Of a stretch of 64,000 bases of DNA, positions 7,513-14,872 are shown one piece after another. This DNA is from an uncultured Ruminococcus sp. Lineage in GTDB: Bacteria; Bacillota; Clostridia; Lachnospirales; Lachnospiraceae. The notes beneath the pieces are model-generated. The model did no database searches and had not been told where the DNA came from. It was given only the letters and a program-made list of their open reading frames with translations. The translations under genes were made by a program, and so were the position numbers. How positions within the stretch are numbered: the stretch's first letter is position 1; each line of letters begins with the position of its first letter. The DNA lies in assembly GCA_900541505.1 (NCBI GenBank), contig UQKK01000015.1, positions 9,268 through 73,267 on the forward strand, read 5' to 3'.

Positions 7513-10500
7513 TTACTCATCATCCTTGTTCTTTTTACGGATAATCAGAAGGGCAACCAGGCCGCCCAGGGCGATGGCACCCAGGCCGATCCAGAAGCCC
7601 GTCATGCTGCTGTCTCCGGTCTGCGGCACATCCACAGTCGGGATCTTTTCGTTGGTCATTTCCGCTTTCACAATCTCACCATCCTCTCTGATCTCAAACG
7701 AATGCGGTGTCGTGTCAATCTGGTAACCATCCGGCGCATCGAATTCCTCGTAAGTGTATTTTCCATACTCCAGAGTGAAACGAGCGATCCCGTTCTCATC
7801 GGTATAGCCCTCGGCCACCACGTTGCCATCCTCGTCTTTGATGCGGAAGCCCGCATTCGGCAGGAGTTTGCCATCTGCGATGTCTTTCTTGGTGATTTCC
7901 AGCTCGCCGGTGATTGGCTTGTTCTCAATGTTGCCCAGCTCGATGACCTGGCCGTCCTCATCGATCTGTACCTCAAAGATCTCATCGGAAAGGACATAGC
8001 CCTCCACGGTAGAAATCTCTTTGATCTGCCAGATTCCGTAAGGCACATCCGTAAAGGAGAAGCTGCCATCCTCCGCGGATTCCGCAGTCAGGATCGCATT
8101 TTCCTCGGTAAACTCCGTGCAGTCTGCCTTAAACAACCCAAAGACTGCGCCGGGGAGCGGCTCTCCGTTTTCATCCACCTTGATGCCGCTGATGCTGCCA
8201 CGGATGATCTCGTTGAGGATTGCATCGCCATCATTGACCACGATCTCCACCACAGCGGTGTCCTCGCCGCCATACTCAAAGACCACCGGATAGGTTTCCT
8301 CAGAAATCAGGTAATGCTCGTTGGTGGAGTATTCCTTCACATAGTAGGAGCCAATGGGCAGGTCTGCCGAGAAGGTCAGGGTACCGTCCGCCTGTACGCC
8401 AGCGATCTCAATCAGGCCATCCTTCGGGATAGTCGTGCCATCGGCGGCAGTCAGGTCTTCGGATGCGTAGAGGGCGAAGTAAACATTGAGGATCTCATCG
8501 CCGGTGCCGATCTCGAACAGTTCATCCTTCTCCAGATCCTTATAGAGCTTCACCAGGACTTTCTGGCGCTCATTGTAGATGGAGACGGAGGTGCTGGTGA
8601 CCGCCACTTCCTGTCCGGCGTACTCAAGCTCCACAGAAATGGGTTCCTCATTCAGTACCATGCCATAAGGCGCTTTGGTTTCCACGATTTCGTATTTGCC
8701 CAGGTACAGTTCCGTGCTGGTAGCAGTACCATCCGCCGAAGTGGTCAGGGTATCCACAACCTCGCCTGCGCTGTAACGGAGGGTGCCATCCGGTGTAACA
8801 ATGTCCTCCGCAGCCCGGATCTCAAACTCGGTCCCTTCCAGCCCGGACTCTGCGTAAATCGGCTTATACCGATCCTGCAGCTTTCCTTCCTGAATCTCCA
8901 CGGAAGAGAACACCTCGCCGGTTTTCTCGATGGTAATGGTTCCTTTCTGCGGGGCGTTTTCTTTCTCCGCAATGACCAGGACAATGCCATCTTCGCTGAC
9001 TGCGTTCTCCGGTGTCACATCAAAGAACACAGGATCGGAATTCAGGACATATCCGTAGGGCGCTTCGACTTCAACGATAGAATAGCCCTCGCCAAAGGGA
9101 AGTACCTCCGGCGTGATGAGCCAACCTTCCTCATTGGTTACAAACTGGGTATGCTCCTGTACCTCCGGATAGGTGGTGGTCATGGTGACCAGGTTGCCAT
9201 CGGGATCGTAGATTTCAAATGTGGCTCCGGCGTAGGGAATGGTTTCTCCCGTTTCCGCATCCACCTTGACGATCTTCAGATAGGCTTCAAACTCAGCGTT
9301 GTTGATGAGATACTTATAGGTCTTTCCATGTTCGTTGATCGTGACCGTAAAGGCCGGCATATACTCGGTGCCATCCCAGCCCTTGGTCTGCTCCACAACA
9401 TATTCCCCATAGGGGAGCTTCTTGCTCTGCGCGAAGCCATCGGCATCGCAGGTCAGGATATCCCTCTCGTCCGGATCGGCGGCATCGTAGCTGCCTGCTG
9501 ACTTCAGGTAAATCTGGAATTCAGCCCCTTCCTCCGGTGTCTCGATCTGAGTGCTGCCGTCATCGGTATGTTTGATGATGGCAATATCGCCCTTGATCAC
9601 ATCTTCGCCTACGCCTACCGGGATGGTGTTATGCTCGATAGTAAAGTTCCCGGCATCAGCACCCACCTCATGGACGGTTTCATCCAGCAGGTAGCCAGGG
9701 CTTGGCTCGATCTCACGGATCGTCCAGTCAGGGCCGCAAATGTACTCCGCTGTCGTAAAGGAGCCATTTTCATCGGTGGTATAGGTGTCCACAAGATCCT
9801 CTCCATTGTAAAGGCCATACTTGGCTCCGGCGAGGGTTGCATCGCCCTGGGCCTCGCCCTTTTCACTGTCGCTCTTGGTAAGCTCAACCGTGAATTTCTT
9901 CAGGATATTGGAGAATTCCACAGTGGCCACCTGACCGGCATAAACCGTCACGGTCTGGGAATCCTGCGGCACATAGCGGTCTTCTGACAGCTCAGTGATG
10001 GTGTAATCCCCAGGCTTCAGGTTATCGATCTGGATCTCTCCATTCGGGCCAGTCTGGACGGTCTGGTCTACGCCATTCCCTGTGATCTGGAAAGAGAGGC
10101 CCTCCACGATGCCATCCTCAGAGGTCTTAATGATCTTGGCGGAACCGTAGCTTACTTTCAGGTTCACAAAACCCTGGACGGAATCGCTGACCGTTTCGGC
10201 AAACGTAGCCACGTCCTGAACACCGCCGCCCACGTTTCCATCCGTCCAGGTAATCACGCCATAGCGGGTGGCCTCCTTATAGGCGGTGATGGTCATGAAC
10301 TCACTGGGCGCTTCGGCTGCTGTGATGACGAGCTGGTTACCCTCCACCGAGCAATTGACGCCGGACTCACTGGCAGAGAAGCTGAACGATCCCACCACGT
10401 TGTTTTCATCGGTGAGAACCGCCTTGTACTGGCTGCCATCCCATTCAAACTCAAAGGTCTGGGCGCTGTCTGCGCTCTTGCTCATGAAGCTGGGCAGCTT

Positions 10501-11163
10501 AGTGTGATTCTGTACGTTTGTGGCCATGCTGTTGTAGTAGCTCATGATCTGGTTATACAGCGGATGACCGGTGCTGATCTGATCCAGCACTGCGTCATAA
10601 CCGCCGGTGTCCACCTTCTGGAAGTTGGAATCCCGTTCTCCGACCACGGTTTCCCAGACGAGGAGCTGGGTAGCGATCAGATGTGAAAGGTTATCCGCAC
10701 CTGCATTCTGGCTGCGCCAGTCCAGAGAGATGTTGCCGGTATAGCCATACTGAAAGATTCGGCCAATAAAGGTCTTGATCTCATCCGGCGAGATGGTGCT
10801 GTTGAGATTCGAGGGATAGTTATCCCAAAAGTTCTCATCCCACTTGGTCAGCACATCCCCGGTGTTCTGTGTGACACCAGGCTCGATGCAGTAGCAGGCG
10901 ATTCCCGTATAGGAACCCATGGCCCGGATCGTTGTCTTGTTGGAACTTCCACTTGTCCAGCCATTCATATAGTGGAGGTTCGGATGGCCCCAATCGCCGC
11001 CATAGTTGGCATCCCCGTCACGGGGGAAAGAGATCATATAGACCTCCGCCTGCTCGCCAGCGGCATAGGCAGTGGTCGTTCCAAGACCGATAAAACTGGA
11101 GAGGCACAGAAGCATCGCCATAAATGCGGTGAGGCCCCTCTTGAAAACGCTTGTTTTCGACAT
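7513..11163 (-). CDS. Giant cell-wall adhesin: thioester domain, eight SpaA/Cna-B repeats, sortase signal
   Basis: A 1216-residue surface protein that probably binds donor to recipient or host. Signal peptide 1-34 (AYA|AGE). A thioester domain follows with Cys92 (CYCIEPG) and Gln166 (ATQLLVWETV), the residues that form the internal thioester in this family. Then about eight SpaA-type Ig-like repeats, each starting with a Lys-containing strand (for example AIIKHTDDG, LKIVKVDAETGE, TIEKTGE, GIKVDENGEPLPGA), expected to form isopeptide bonds. The end has VPQTG (1179-1183), a membrane helix and RKKNKDDE. AGGAGG lies 7 bases before the ATG at 11163. The sortase at 1562-2344 is the probable anchoring enzyme, although VPQTG is not the classical class B signal. 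Confidence 0.93.
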   Translation of the reverse strand: MSKTSVFKRGLTAFMAMLLCLSSFIGLGTTTAYAAGEQAEVYMISFPRDGDANYGGDWGHPNLHYMNGWTSGSSNKTTIRAMGSYTGIACYCIEPGVTQNTGDVLTKWDENFWDNYPSNLNSTISPDEIKTFIGRIFQYGYTGNISLDWRSQNAGADNLSHLIATQLLVWETVVGERDSNFQKVDTGGYDAVLDQISTGHPLYNQIMSYYNSMATNVQNHTKLPSFMSKSADSAQTFEFEWDGSQYKAVLTDENNVVGSFSFSASESGVNCSVEGNQLVITAAEAPSEFMTITAYKEATRYGVITWTDGNVGGGVQDVATFAETVSDSVQGFVNLKVSYGSAKIIKTSEDGIVEGLSFQITGNGVDQTVQTGPNGEIQIDNLKPGDYTITELSEDRYVPQDSQTVTVYAGQVATVEFSNILKKFTVELTKSDSEKGEAQGDATLAGAKYGLYNGEDLVDTYTTDENGSFTTAEYICGPDWTIREIEPSPGYLLDETVHEVGADAGNFTIEHNTIPVGVGEDVIKGDIAIIKHTDDGSTQIETPEEGAEFQIYLKSAGSYDAADPDERDILTCDADGFAQSKKLPYGEYVVEQTKGWDGTEYMPAFTVTINEHGKTYKYLINNAEFEAYLKIVKVDAETGETIPYAGATFEIYDPDGNLVTMTTTYPEVQEHTQFVTNEEGWLITPEVLPFGEGYSIVEVEAPYGYVLNSDPVFFDVTPENAVSEDGIVLVIAEKENAPQKGTITIEKTGEVFSSVEIQEGKLQDRYKPIYAESGLEGTEFEIRAAEDIVTPDGTLRYSAGEVVDTLTTSADGTATSTELYLGKYEIVETKAPYGMVLNEEPISVELEYAGQEVAVTSTSVSIYNERQKVLVKLYKDLEKDELFEIGTGDEILNVYFALYASEDLTAADGTTIPKDGLIEIAGVQADGTLTFSADLPIGSYYVKEYSTNEHYLISEETYPVVFEYGGEDTAVVEIVVNDGDAILNEIIRGSISGIKVDENGEPLPGAVFGLFKADCTEFTEENAILTAESAEDGSFSFTDVPYGIWQIKEISTVEGYVLSDEIFEVQIDEDGQVIELGNIENKPITGELEITKKDIADGKLLPNAGFRIKDEDGNVVAEGYTDENGIARFTLEYGKYTYEEFDAPDGYQIDTTPHSFEIREDGEIVKAEMTNEKIPTVDVPQTGDSSMTGFWIGLGAIALGGLVALLIIRKKNKDDE

Positions 11164-11194
11164 TGATTTTTCCTCCTTGTTGGCAAACAAAAAA

Positions 11195-11307
11195 GGACGC
11201 ATCCGCAGATGTATCCCTCCATGCTGCCTGATTCAGTTTTCGTTATGCACTTTGCCGGAATACTCCGGCCACTTTACATTTGAGGAGTCATCCCTTCGGA
11301 TGCGTCC
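11195..11307. repeat. Perfect 11-bp inverted repeat around the adhesin leader
   Basis: Arms GGACGCATCCG (11195-11205) and CGGATGCGTCC (11297-11307) bracket the intergenic region between the SpoVG-like gene and the adhesin. Inside lies a small hairpin (GCCGGA at 11253, TCCGGC about ten bases later). The right arm is within the end of the SpoVG-like coding region. It may be an mRNA structure separating adhesin expression from upstream genes. Confidence 0.5.
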
Positions 11308-11648
11308 TCGCTTTCGTCCAGCCCTTCCGCCTCGCTCTGTTCCAGCTCCTGCTGATAGGCGGACAGAACCGCCTCATTGATGGCAGTGCGGTCATTTGCG
11401 TTCAGCGGGAAGAAGGTGTCCGAATAGTGGGTGTTTCCGTGCCTGTCCTGGTAGGAGCGGCACGGCATCCGGGCAAAGAGTCCGTTCTTGCCCTCCATCA
11501 CCGCAATGTCACGGACAACAAAGCGCCCGGAAATGCAGACACTGGCAAACGCCTTGGTGCTGGAGCCGGTGTCGCACAGGGCATCGATCTTGGCGCTGAA
11601 GGCCGGGGCTTTTTTCTTCTGCCCATTTTCTGATTGTTTCGTTGCCAT
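11274..11648 (-). CDS. SpoVG-like regulator
   Basis: A 124-residue protein whose central part (KAFASVCISGRFVVRDIAVME, FARMPCRSYQDRHGN, DTFFPLNANDRTAINEAVLSAY) matches the SpoVG pattern, a small nucleic-acid-binding regulator. SpoVG copies on conjugative elements are longer than the chromosomal form because of extra N- and C-terminal parts, as here. The tail is acidic and ends SEGMTPQM. A CAGGAGG site precedes ATG 11648. It probably tunes element genes, such as the adhesin next to it, but the target is unknown. Confidence 0.85.
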   Translation of the reverse strand: MATKQSENGQKKKAPAFSAKIDALCDTGSSTKAFASVCISGRFVVRDIAVMEGKNGLFARMPCRSYQDRHGNTHYSDTFFPLNANDRTAINEAVLSAYQQELEQSEAEGLDESEDASEGMTPQM

Positions 11649-11667
11649 GGTTTTCCTCCTGTTTGAT

Positions 11668-12402
11668 TTATTGCAAAGTCATGCCATCGGACGGGATTTC
11701 CTCCGTCTCCGGCACCTCCATTGCCGCAAGTTTTTCCTTCGCCCAATCCGGCAGATATTCTGCGCTCAGGACTCCGATAAAATCGGAGCGGTTGAAAAAG
11801 GTAATCTGATCCTTTTCCTCGCTTAAGAATCTCCCGAACACCGTCTGCCTGGGAGCGCCGGGGATGCATCCCCATCCATCCTTGGCAAGGAAGAGCTGAC
11901 GCTCCGGTGTCTGGTAGGCGCTGCCCAGAATATGAGGGTTCAGCACCAGCAGTTTCCCGGTATAGTCCTGATTCTGGCTGTTCTCCACACAGTGGGCGGC
12001 GGTAAACAGGCCCAGGGCCTGCCATGCCTTTCGCACATCGCCTATGAACAGATCCGTCAGCCCCGGATGGGAACTTACTTCAAACTGCCAGTTATGCTCC
12101 TCCTGGGGAATCGGGAAGGTTTCTGCCCATTGCCGGTTTTCCGGGGAGATACGGCCATCTTCTTTTTTCTGCTGTACGGTATTGGCCAGCACCCAGTTCA
12201 CACGGTTGAAGCCATACTGCTGGATGATCGGCTCCGCCAGATCCGGCCCCAGTTTCTTGCCATCATAGTTTTCGGCAATGATCCGCTCGATAGCCCTGGC
12301 GCAGTCGCAGTTGATCTTATAACTTTCCCGCCAGAGATCTTTTTCCTCATGCCGGACAGCCTCCTTCAGAGAATGGCGGTAGAGGGGCTGTCGGCTATCC
12401 AT
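11668..12402 (-). CDS. DUF3849 domain protein
   Basis: A 244-residue accessory protein. The N-terminus (PLYRHSLKEAVRHEEKDLWRE, then NCDCARAIERIIAENYDG) is the DUF3849 signature, a domain common in Firmicutes conjugative elements; its biochemical function is not known. The C-terminal half continues with AKDGWGCIPGAPRQTVFG and ends SDGMTLQ, the tail type shared in this element. Start at ATG 12402, inside the last codons of the AbrB-like gene (8-base overlap), with GGTGAT upstream. A GTG at 12411 is a less likely alternative. Confidence 0.82.
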   Translation of the reverse strand: MDSRQPLYRHSLKEAVRHEEKDLWRESYKINCDCARAIERIIAENYDGKKLGPDLAEPIIQQYGFNRVNWVLANTVQQKKEDGRISPENRQWAETFPIPQEEHNWQFEVSSHPGLTDLFIGDVRKAWQALGLFTAAHCVENSQNQDYTGKLLVLNPHILGSAYQTPERQLFLAKDGWGCIPGAPRQTVFGRFLSEEKDQITFFNRSDFIGVLSAEYLPDWAKEKLAAMEVPETEEIPSDGMTLQ

Positions 12403-12694
12403 AAAAATCACCGCCCTTTTTCTCCGCCCATTTGACGGACAGATGGATCAGGGCCGCATGCTGTTCCTCCGGGGTAAGACTGTTTAGGAATTCCAACAGC
12501 GATACCTCATCATCCCTGGCCCGTTCCTTCGCCTTGCACTCATCGCAGATCTTTTCCCGTTTTACCACCACGGTGCGGTCATCCTGCTCGGTAAAGGACA
12601 GAATATCATTGTAGGCAAAGCCCACACGCTTGCGGATTTCAAAGGGGATGGTAATGCGCCCCCGTTTACCGAGGACACGGTACATCGGCCCCAT
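12395..12694 (-). CDS. AbrB/SpoVT-type transcription regulator
   Basis: A 99-residue DNA-binding protein with an N-terminal swapped-hairpin AbrB domain (YRVLGKRGRITIPFEIRKRVGFAYNDIL, broken here as family pattern at residues 5-35). A C-terminal helical part has CDEC (two cysteines) and LTPEEQHAALIHL. It probably controls the element's own genes. The start overlaps the previous stop by one base and its stop overlaps the DUF3849 gene. Confidence 0.85.
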   Translation of the reverse strand: MGPMYRVLGKRGRITIPFEIRKRVGFAYNDILSFTEQDDRTVVVKREKICDECKAKERARDDEVSLLEFLNSLTPEEQHAALIHLSVKWAEKKGGDFYG

Positions 12695-12912
12695 CAGAAC
12701 ACCTCACTTTCCTCGCAAGCATCCGCATGAGGGCAGTTCTCACAATCGCCATCGCAGGCGATATCGTCTTCCATGCCATCCATCACTTCAATGACGATCC
12801 GGCCCTCCGAGGCGGAGTAACGAAGCAGCGACAGCGGCTCGATGCCGGAGGCCATGAACAGATCGGCGGGTACAGGCATGAAAATAAATCCCTTTACGAT
12901 TTTTTCTTGCAT
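12694..12912 (-). CDS. Small Cys-rich element protein
   Basis: A 72-residue protein with a conserved front (MPVPADLFMASGIEP, internal) and a C-terminal cysteine cluster CDGDCENCPHADAC that could bind a metal. ATG 12912 is taken as start with AAGGAG 11 bases ahead; an internal ATG at 12879 (MPVPADLF) is also credible because the recognisable part begins there. It overlaps the methylase end and the AbrB-like start. Function unknown; it may pair with the AbrB-like protein. Confidence 0.6.
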   Translation of the reverse strand: MQEKIVKGFIFMPVPADLFMASGIEPLSLLRYSASEGRIVIEVMDGMEDDIACDGDCENCPHADACEESEVF

Positions 12913-13874
12913 GATATGATACACTCCTTTAAGGTTTTTTCGTAATCGAAGCTGGGATCGGAAAACAGCGTCATCTGATGCGGTTTCCGGCGCTCCCTCT
13001 CATACAGGTCATAGTTGCCGATGAGCAGCTCCGGGAATTCCTTGCCCGCCTCATATTTCTGCACCATGGAGTGGATACGCTTAAAATCAAAGAATTCCGA
13101 TCCCCGATACAGATCCCGGATTTCCGGGCAGTCGTTGTAGGACACCAGCCATTTGCCTTTCGCATCCGCCAGGGTGTTTTGGAGACGCACATGATCCTCC
13201 CAGGTAAATCCGCACTCATACACATACTCGCTGCTGAAATAAGGCGGATCACAGTAAAAGAAGGCATCCGGACGGTCATAATGGCTGATCAGCACTTCAA
13301 AGTCCTGATTTTCGATGACAGCGTTCTCCATGCGGATGCTGAAATCCTGGATCAGCCCGAACAGGCTCCGGACGGAGAAGGGCTGGCAGGCGAAGCTCTT
13401 TCCTGAACTGGAATAGCTGTAGCGGATGAGTTTTAGGAACATCACCGCACGGCGCAGGTCATAATCATGCATGGCCTTTTTATACAGCTCCCGGATTTCC
13501 TCCGCCTTGATCTCCGGCAAGACAATCGTGGTCAGATCCAGCTCCTGATTTAAGAATTCATCGGTGAATTCTTCCTTCTGGAAGAACTTCTTTAAGACCA
13601 GAAAGTCATCCCTGGCGTTTAAGGGCAGAAAGCCCAGCTCCCGGATAAAGGAGAGAGGCCGGTCACGCATACAGCGGAACAGGTTCACCAGGTTCCCATT
13701 GTAGTCGTTGTAAACCTCGAATTTATCCGGCTCAGCCTTGCCTAACAGCACTGCGCCGGAGCCGCCGAAGGGTTCGATATACCGCTCATAGCGGATCGGG
13801 AACAGCGCATAGAGAATGTGGAGGATGGACGTTTTATTGCCCACCCAGCTCACAGGTGTTTTGATATTCACCAC
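12894..13874 (-). CDS. DNA adenine methylase (Dam family)
   Basis: An N6-adenine methyltransferase of the class I Dam type. Motif WVGNK near residue 10, the SAM-binding FGGSGAV at 36-42, YNDYNGN near 55-61 and the catalytic DPPY at 209-212 are all present; length 326 is normal for the family. The start is GTG (13874, or the adjacent GTG at 13871) very close to AAGGAGG. It has no partner restriction enzyme nearby, so it most likely protects the transferred element against host restriction. Confidence 0.9.
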   Translation of the reverse strand: MVNIKTPVSWVGNKTSILHILYALFPIRYERYIEPFGGSGAVLLGKAEPDKFEVYNDYNGNLVNLFRCMRDRPLSFIRELGFLPLNARDDFLVLKKFFQKEEFTDEFLNQELDLTTIVLPEIKAEEIRELYKKAMHDYDLRRAVMFLKLIRYSYSSSGKSFACQPFSVRSLFGLIQDFSIRMENAVIENQDFEVLISHYDRPDAFFYCDPPYFSSEYVYECGFTWEDHVRLQNTLADAKGKWLVSYNDCPEIRDLYRGSEFFDFKRIHSMVQKYEAGKEFPELLIGNYDLYERERRKPHQMTLFSDPSFDYEKTLKECIISCKKKS

Positions 13875-13904
13875 CTCCTTGGTGGCACCAACCGCCCGGA
13901 AAGC

Positions 13905-13948
13905 AAAAAAGCCGGTACCAACCGTCTTAAAGGGCGATTGATACCGGC
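13905..13948 (-). terminator. Factor-independent terminator inside the element
   Basis: A 13-pair stem (13911-13923 with 13936-13948) is followed on the minus strand by six T (13905-13910). Two non-Watson-Crick positions become G-U pairs only in the minus-strand RNA, which fixes the direction. It ends transcripts that pass through the DUF3789 gene and separates them from the Dam gene. Confidence 0.82.
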
Positions 13949-13964
13949 GTAATTTTAGCGATAC

Positions 13965-14072
13965 TTAAAGTTTTGGCATTTCCCGGTCAGCACGGGATGC
14001 CGCTTGGCAGAGGCATAAAATCACAATCCCCATGATCCCTCCAACCACAGTTCCAGATAAAAATGCAGCCAT
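13965..14072 (-). CDS. DUF3789-type single-span micro-protein (35 residues)
   Basis: ATG at 14072 follows GGAGAGGTGAAGAAAG. The 35-residue product begins MAAFLSGTVVGGIMGIVILCL, has one glycine-zipper membrane segment, then CQAASRADREMPKL. This matches the DUF3789 micro-proteins found in Firmicutes conjugative elements; the role is unknown. It lies between the 193-residue gene and a terminator, so it closes that transcript. Confidence 0.75.
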   Translation of the reverse strand: MAAFLSGTVVGGIMGIVILCLCQAASRADREMPKL

Positions 14073-14103
14073 CTTTCTTCACCTCTCCTTCCTTTCAAAT
14101 GGT

Positions 14104-14685
14104 TTATAAGTCCATGTCCATCCCTTCCTCGAAATCCTCATCCGTTTCATCGATAGAAGTGATATTGACATAGTCTCCGATAATTACCAGGGCCTTATCA
14201 TAGCTGCCGGATTCCATAATGCGGCTCCGCATTTCCCTGGCTTGTTCCTCCATGCCATGTTCCTTGAGTGTCCGGCTGGCAATCCCCATCAGGTTAAAGA
14301 TGTTTCCGTTCTGCCCAATGAGAGGGCAGTCCGGCTTTTGTGCCGGGGCGTTTTCTTCCAAAGGGCCGCCCAGCCGGTTATCCACGTAGTCAGAACACCA
14401 CATGCTCCCGAACTGCTCACGGGTGTTCAAGCGCCAGATTGCCAGCTTTCCCATGTCCAGCTTGACATCGTCAAAGGGGAGAAACAGGTTGGTCAGGCCC
14501 TGATGTTCAAAAACAGAAGCCTGTTCAAACCGGCTCCCGTCCAGCAGAATATTTTCCTCCGTCAGCATGTCATTGATGCCGGTTACCCATTCCTGCAGAT
14601 CCCCGCCGCAGCCCTGAAGGATCAGCCCTTCCGGAGTATCCGAATGCCGGAGCTGCTCGGCTTTGATTTCAGTGATTGTTGCCAT
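14104..14685 (-). CDS. Conserved element protein, function unknown
   Basis: A 193-residue acidic soluble protein. Two parts stand out: an N-terminal part with GGDLQEWVTGINDMLTEE, and a C-terminal part CPLIGQNGNIFNLMGIAS followed by an EQAREM helix and YDKALVIIGDYV, a pattern I associate with recurring proteins of such elements. It ends EDFEEGMDMDL. GAAGGA precedes ATG 14685. It overlaps the small membrane protein upstream by 17 bases. Confidence 0.7.
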   Translation of the reverse strand: MATITEIKAEQLRHSDTPEGLILQGCGGDLQEWVTGINDMLTEENILLDGSRFEQASVFEHQGLTNLFLPFDDVKLDMGKLAIWRLNTREQFGSMWCSDYVDNRLGGPLEENAPAQKPDCPLIGQNGNIFNLMGIASRTLKEHGMEEQAREMRSRIMESGSYDKALVIIGDYVNITSIDETDEDFEEGMDMDL

Positions 14686-14872
14686 GAATCCTTCTCTCCA
14701 TTTCTGTTTGGTTCATCATCGCCTGTGTTTCATTCAGGCGCTTACTCAGCTTTTCAATTTCCGCAGCGGTTTCCCGCTGATATTCCCGATAACTGAACAG
14801 GGCCATGGCTGCCAGGGCGGTAATCGCCGCTCCCAGGATCAGGCCCAGGACAAAATCCAGAGCAAACATCAT
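14669..14872 (-). CDS. Single-span membrane protein with coiled coil
   Basis: A 67-residue protein with a membrane segment at residues 5-27 (LDFVLGLILGAAITALAAMAL) and a heptad-like cytosolic helix (EIEKLSKRLNETQAMMNQTE). Its ATG overlaps the previous stop (TAATG), with GGAGG encoded in the last codons of the upstream gene. Probably a small scaffold or phage-Rz-like spacer protein; function not known. Confidence 0.65.
   Translation of the reverse strand: MMFALDFVLGLILGAAITALAAMALFSYREYQRETAAEIEKLSKRLNETQAMMNQTEMERRIHGNNH

Noticed and set aside
7447..9501. A 684-residue plus-strand open frame opposite the adhesin
   Set aside because: It is the antisense of the SpaA repeats, has no ribosome site and no protein-family features; long antisense frames are expected opposite repetitive coding DNA.
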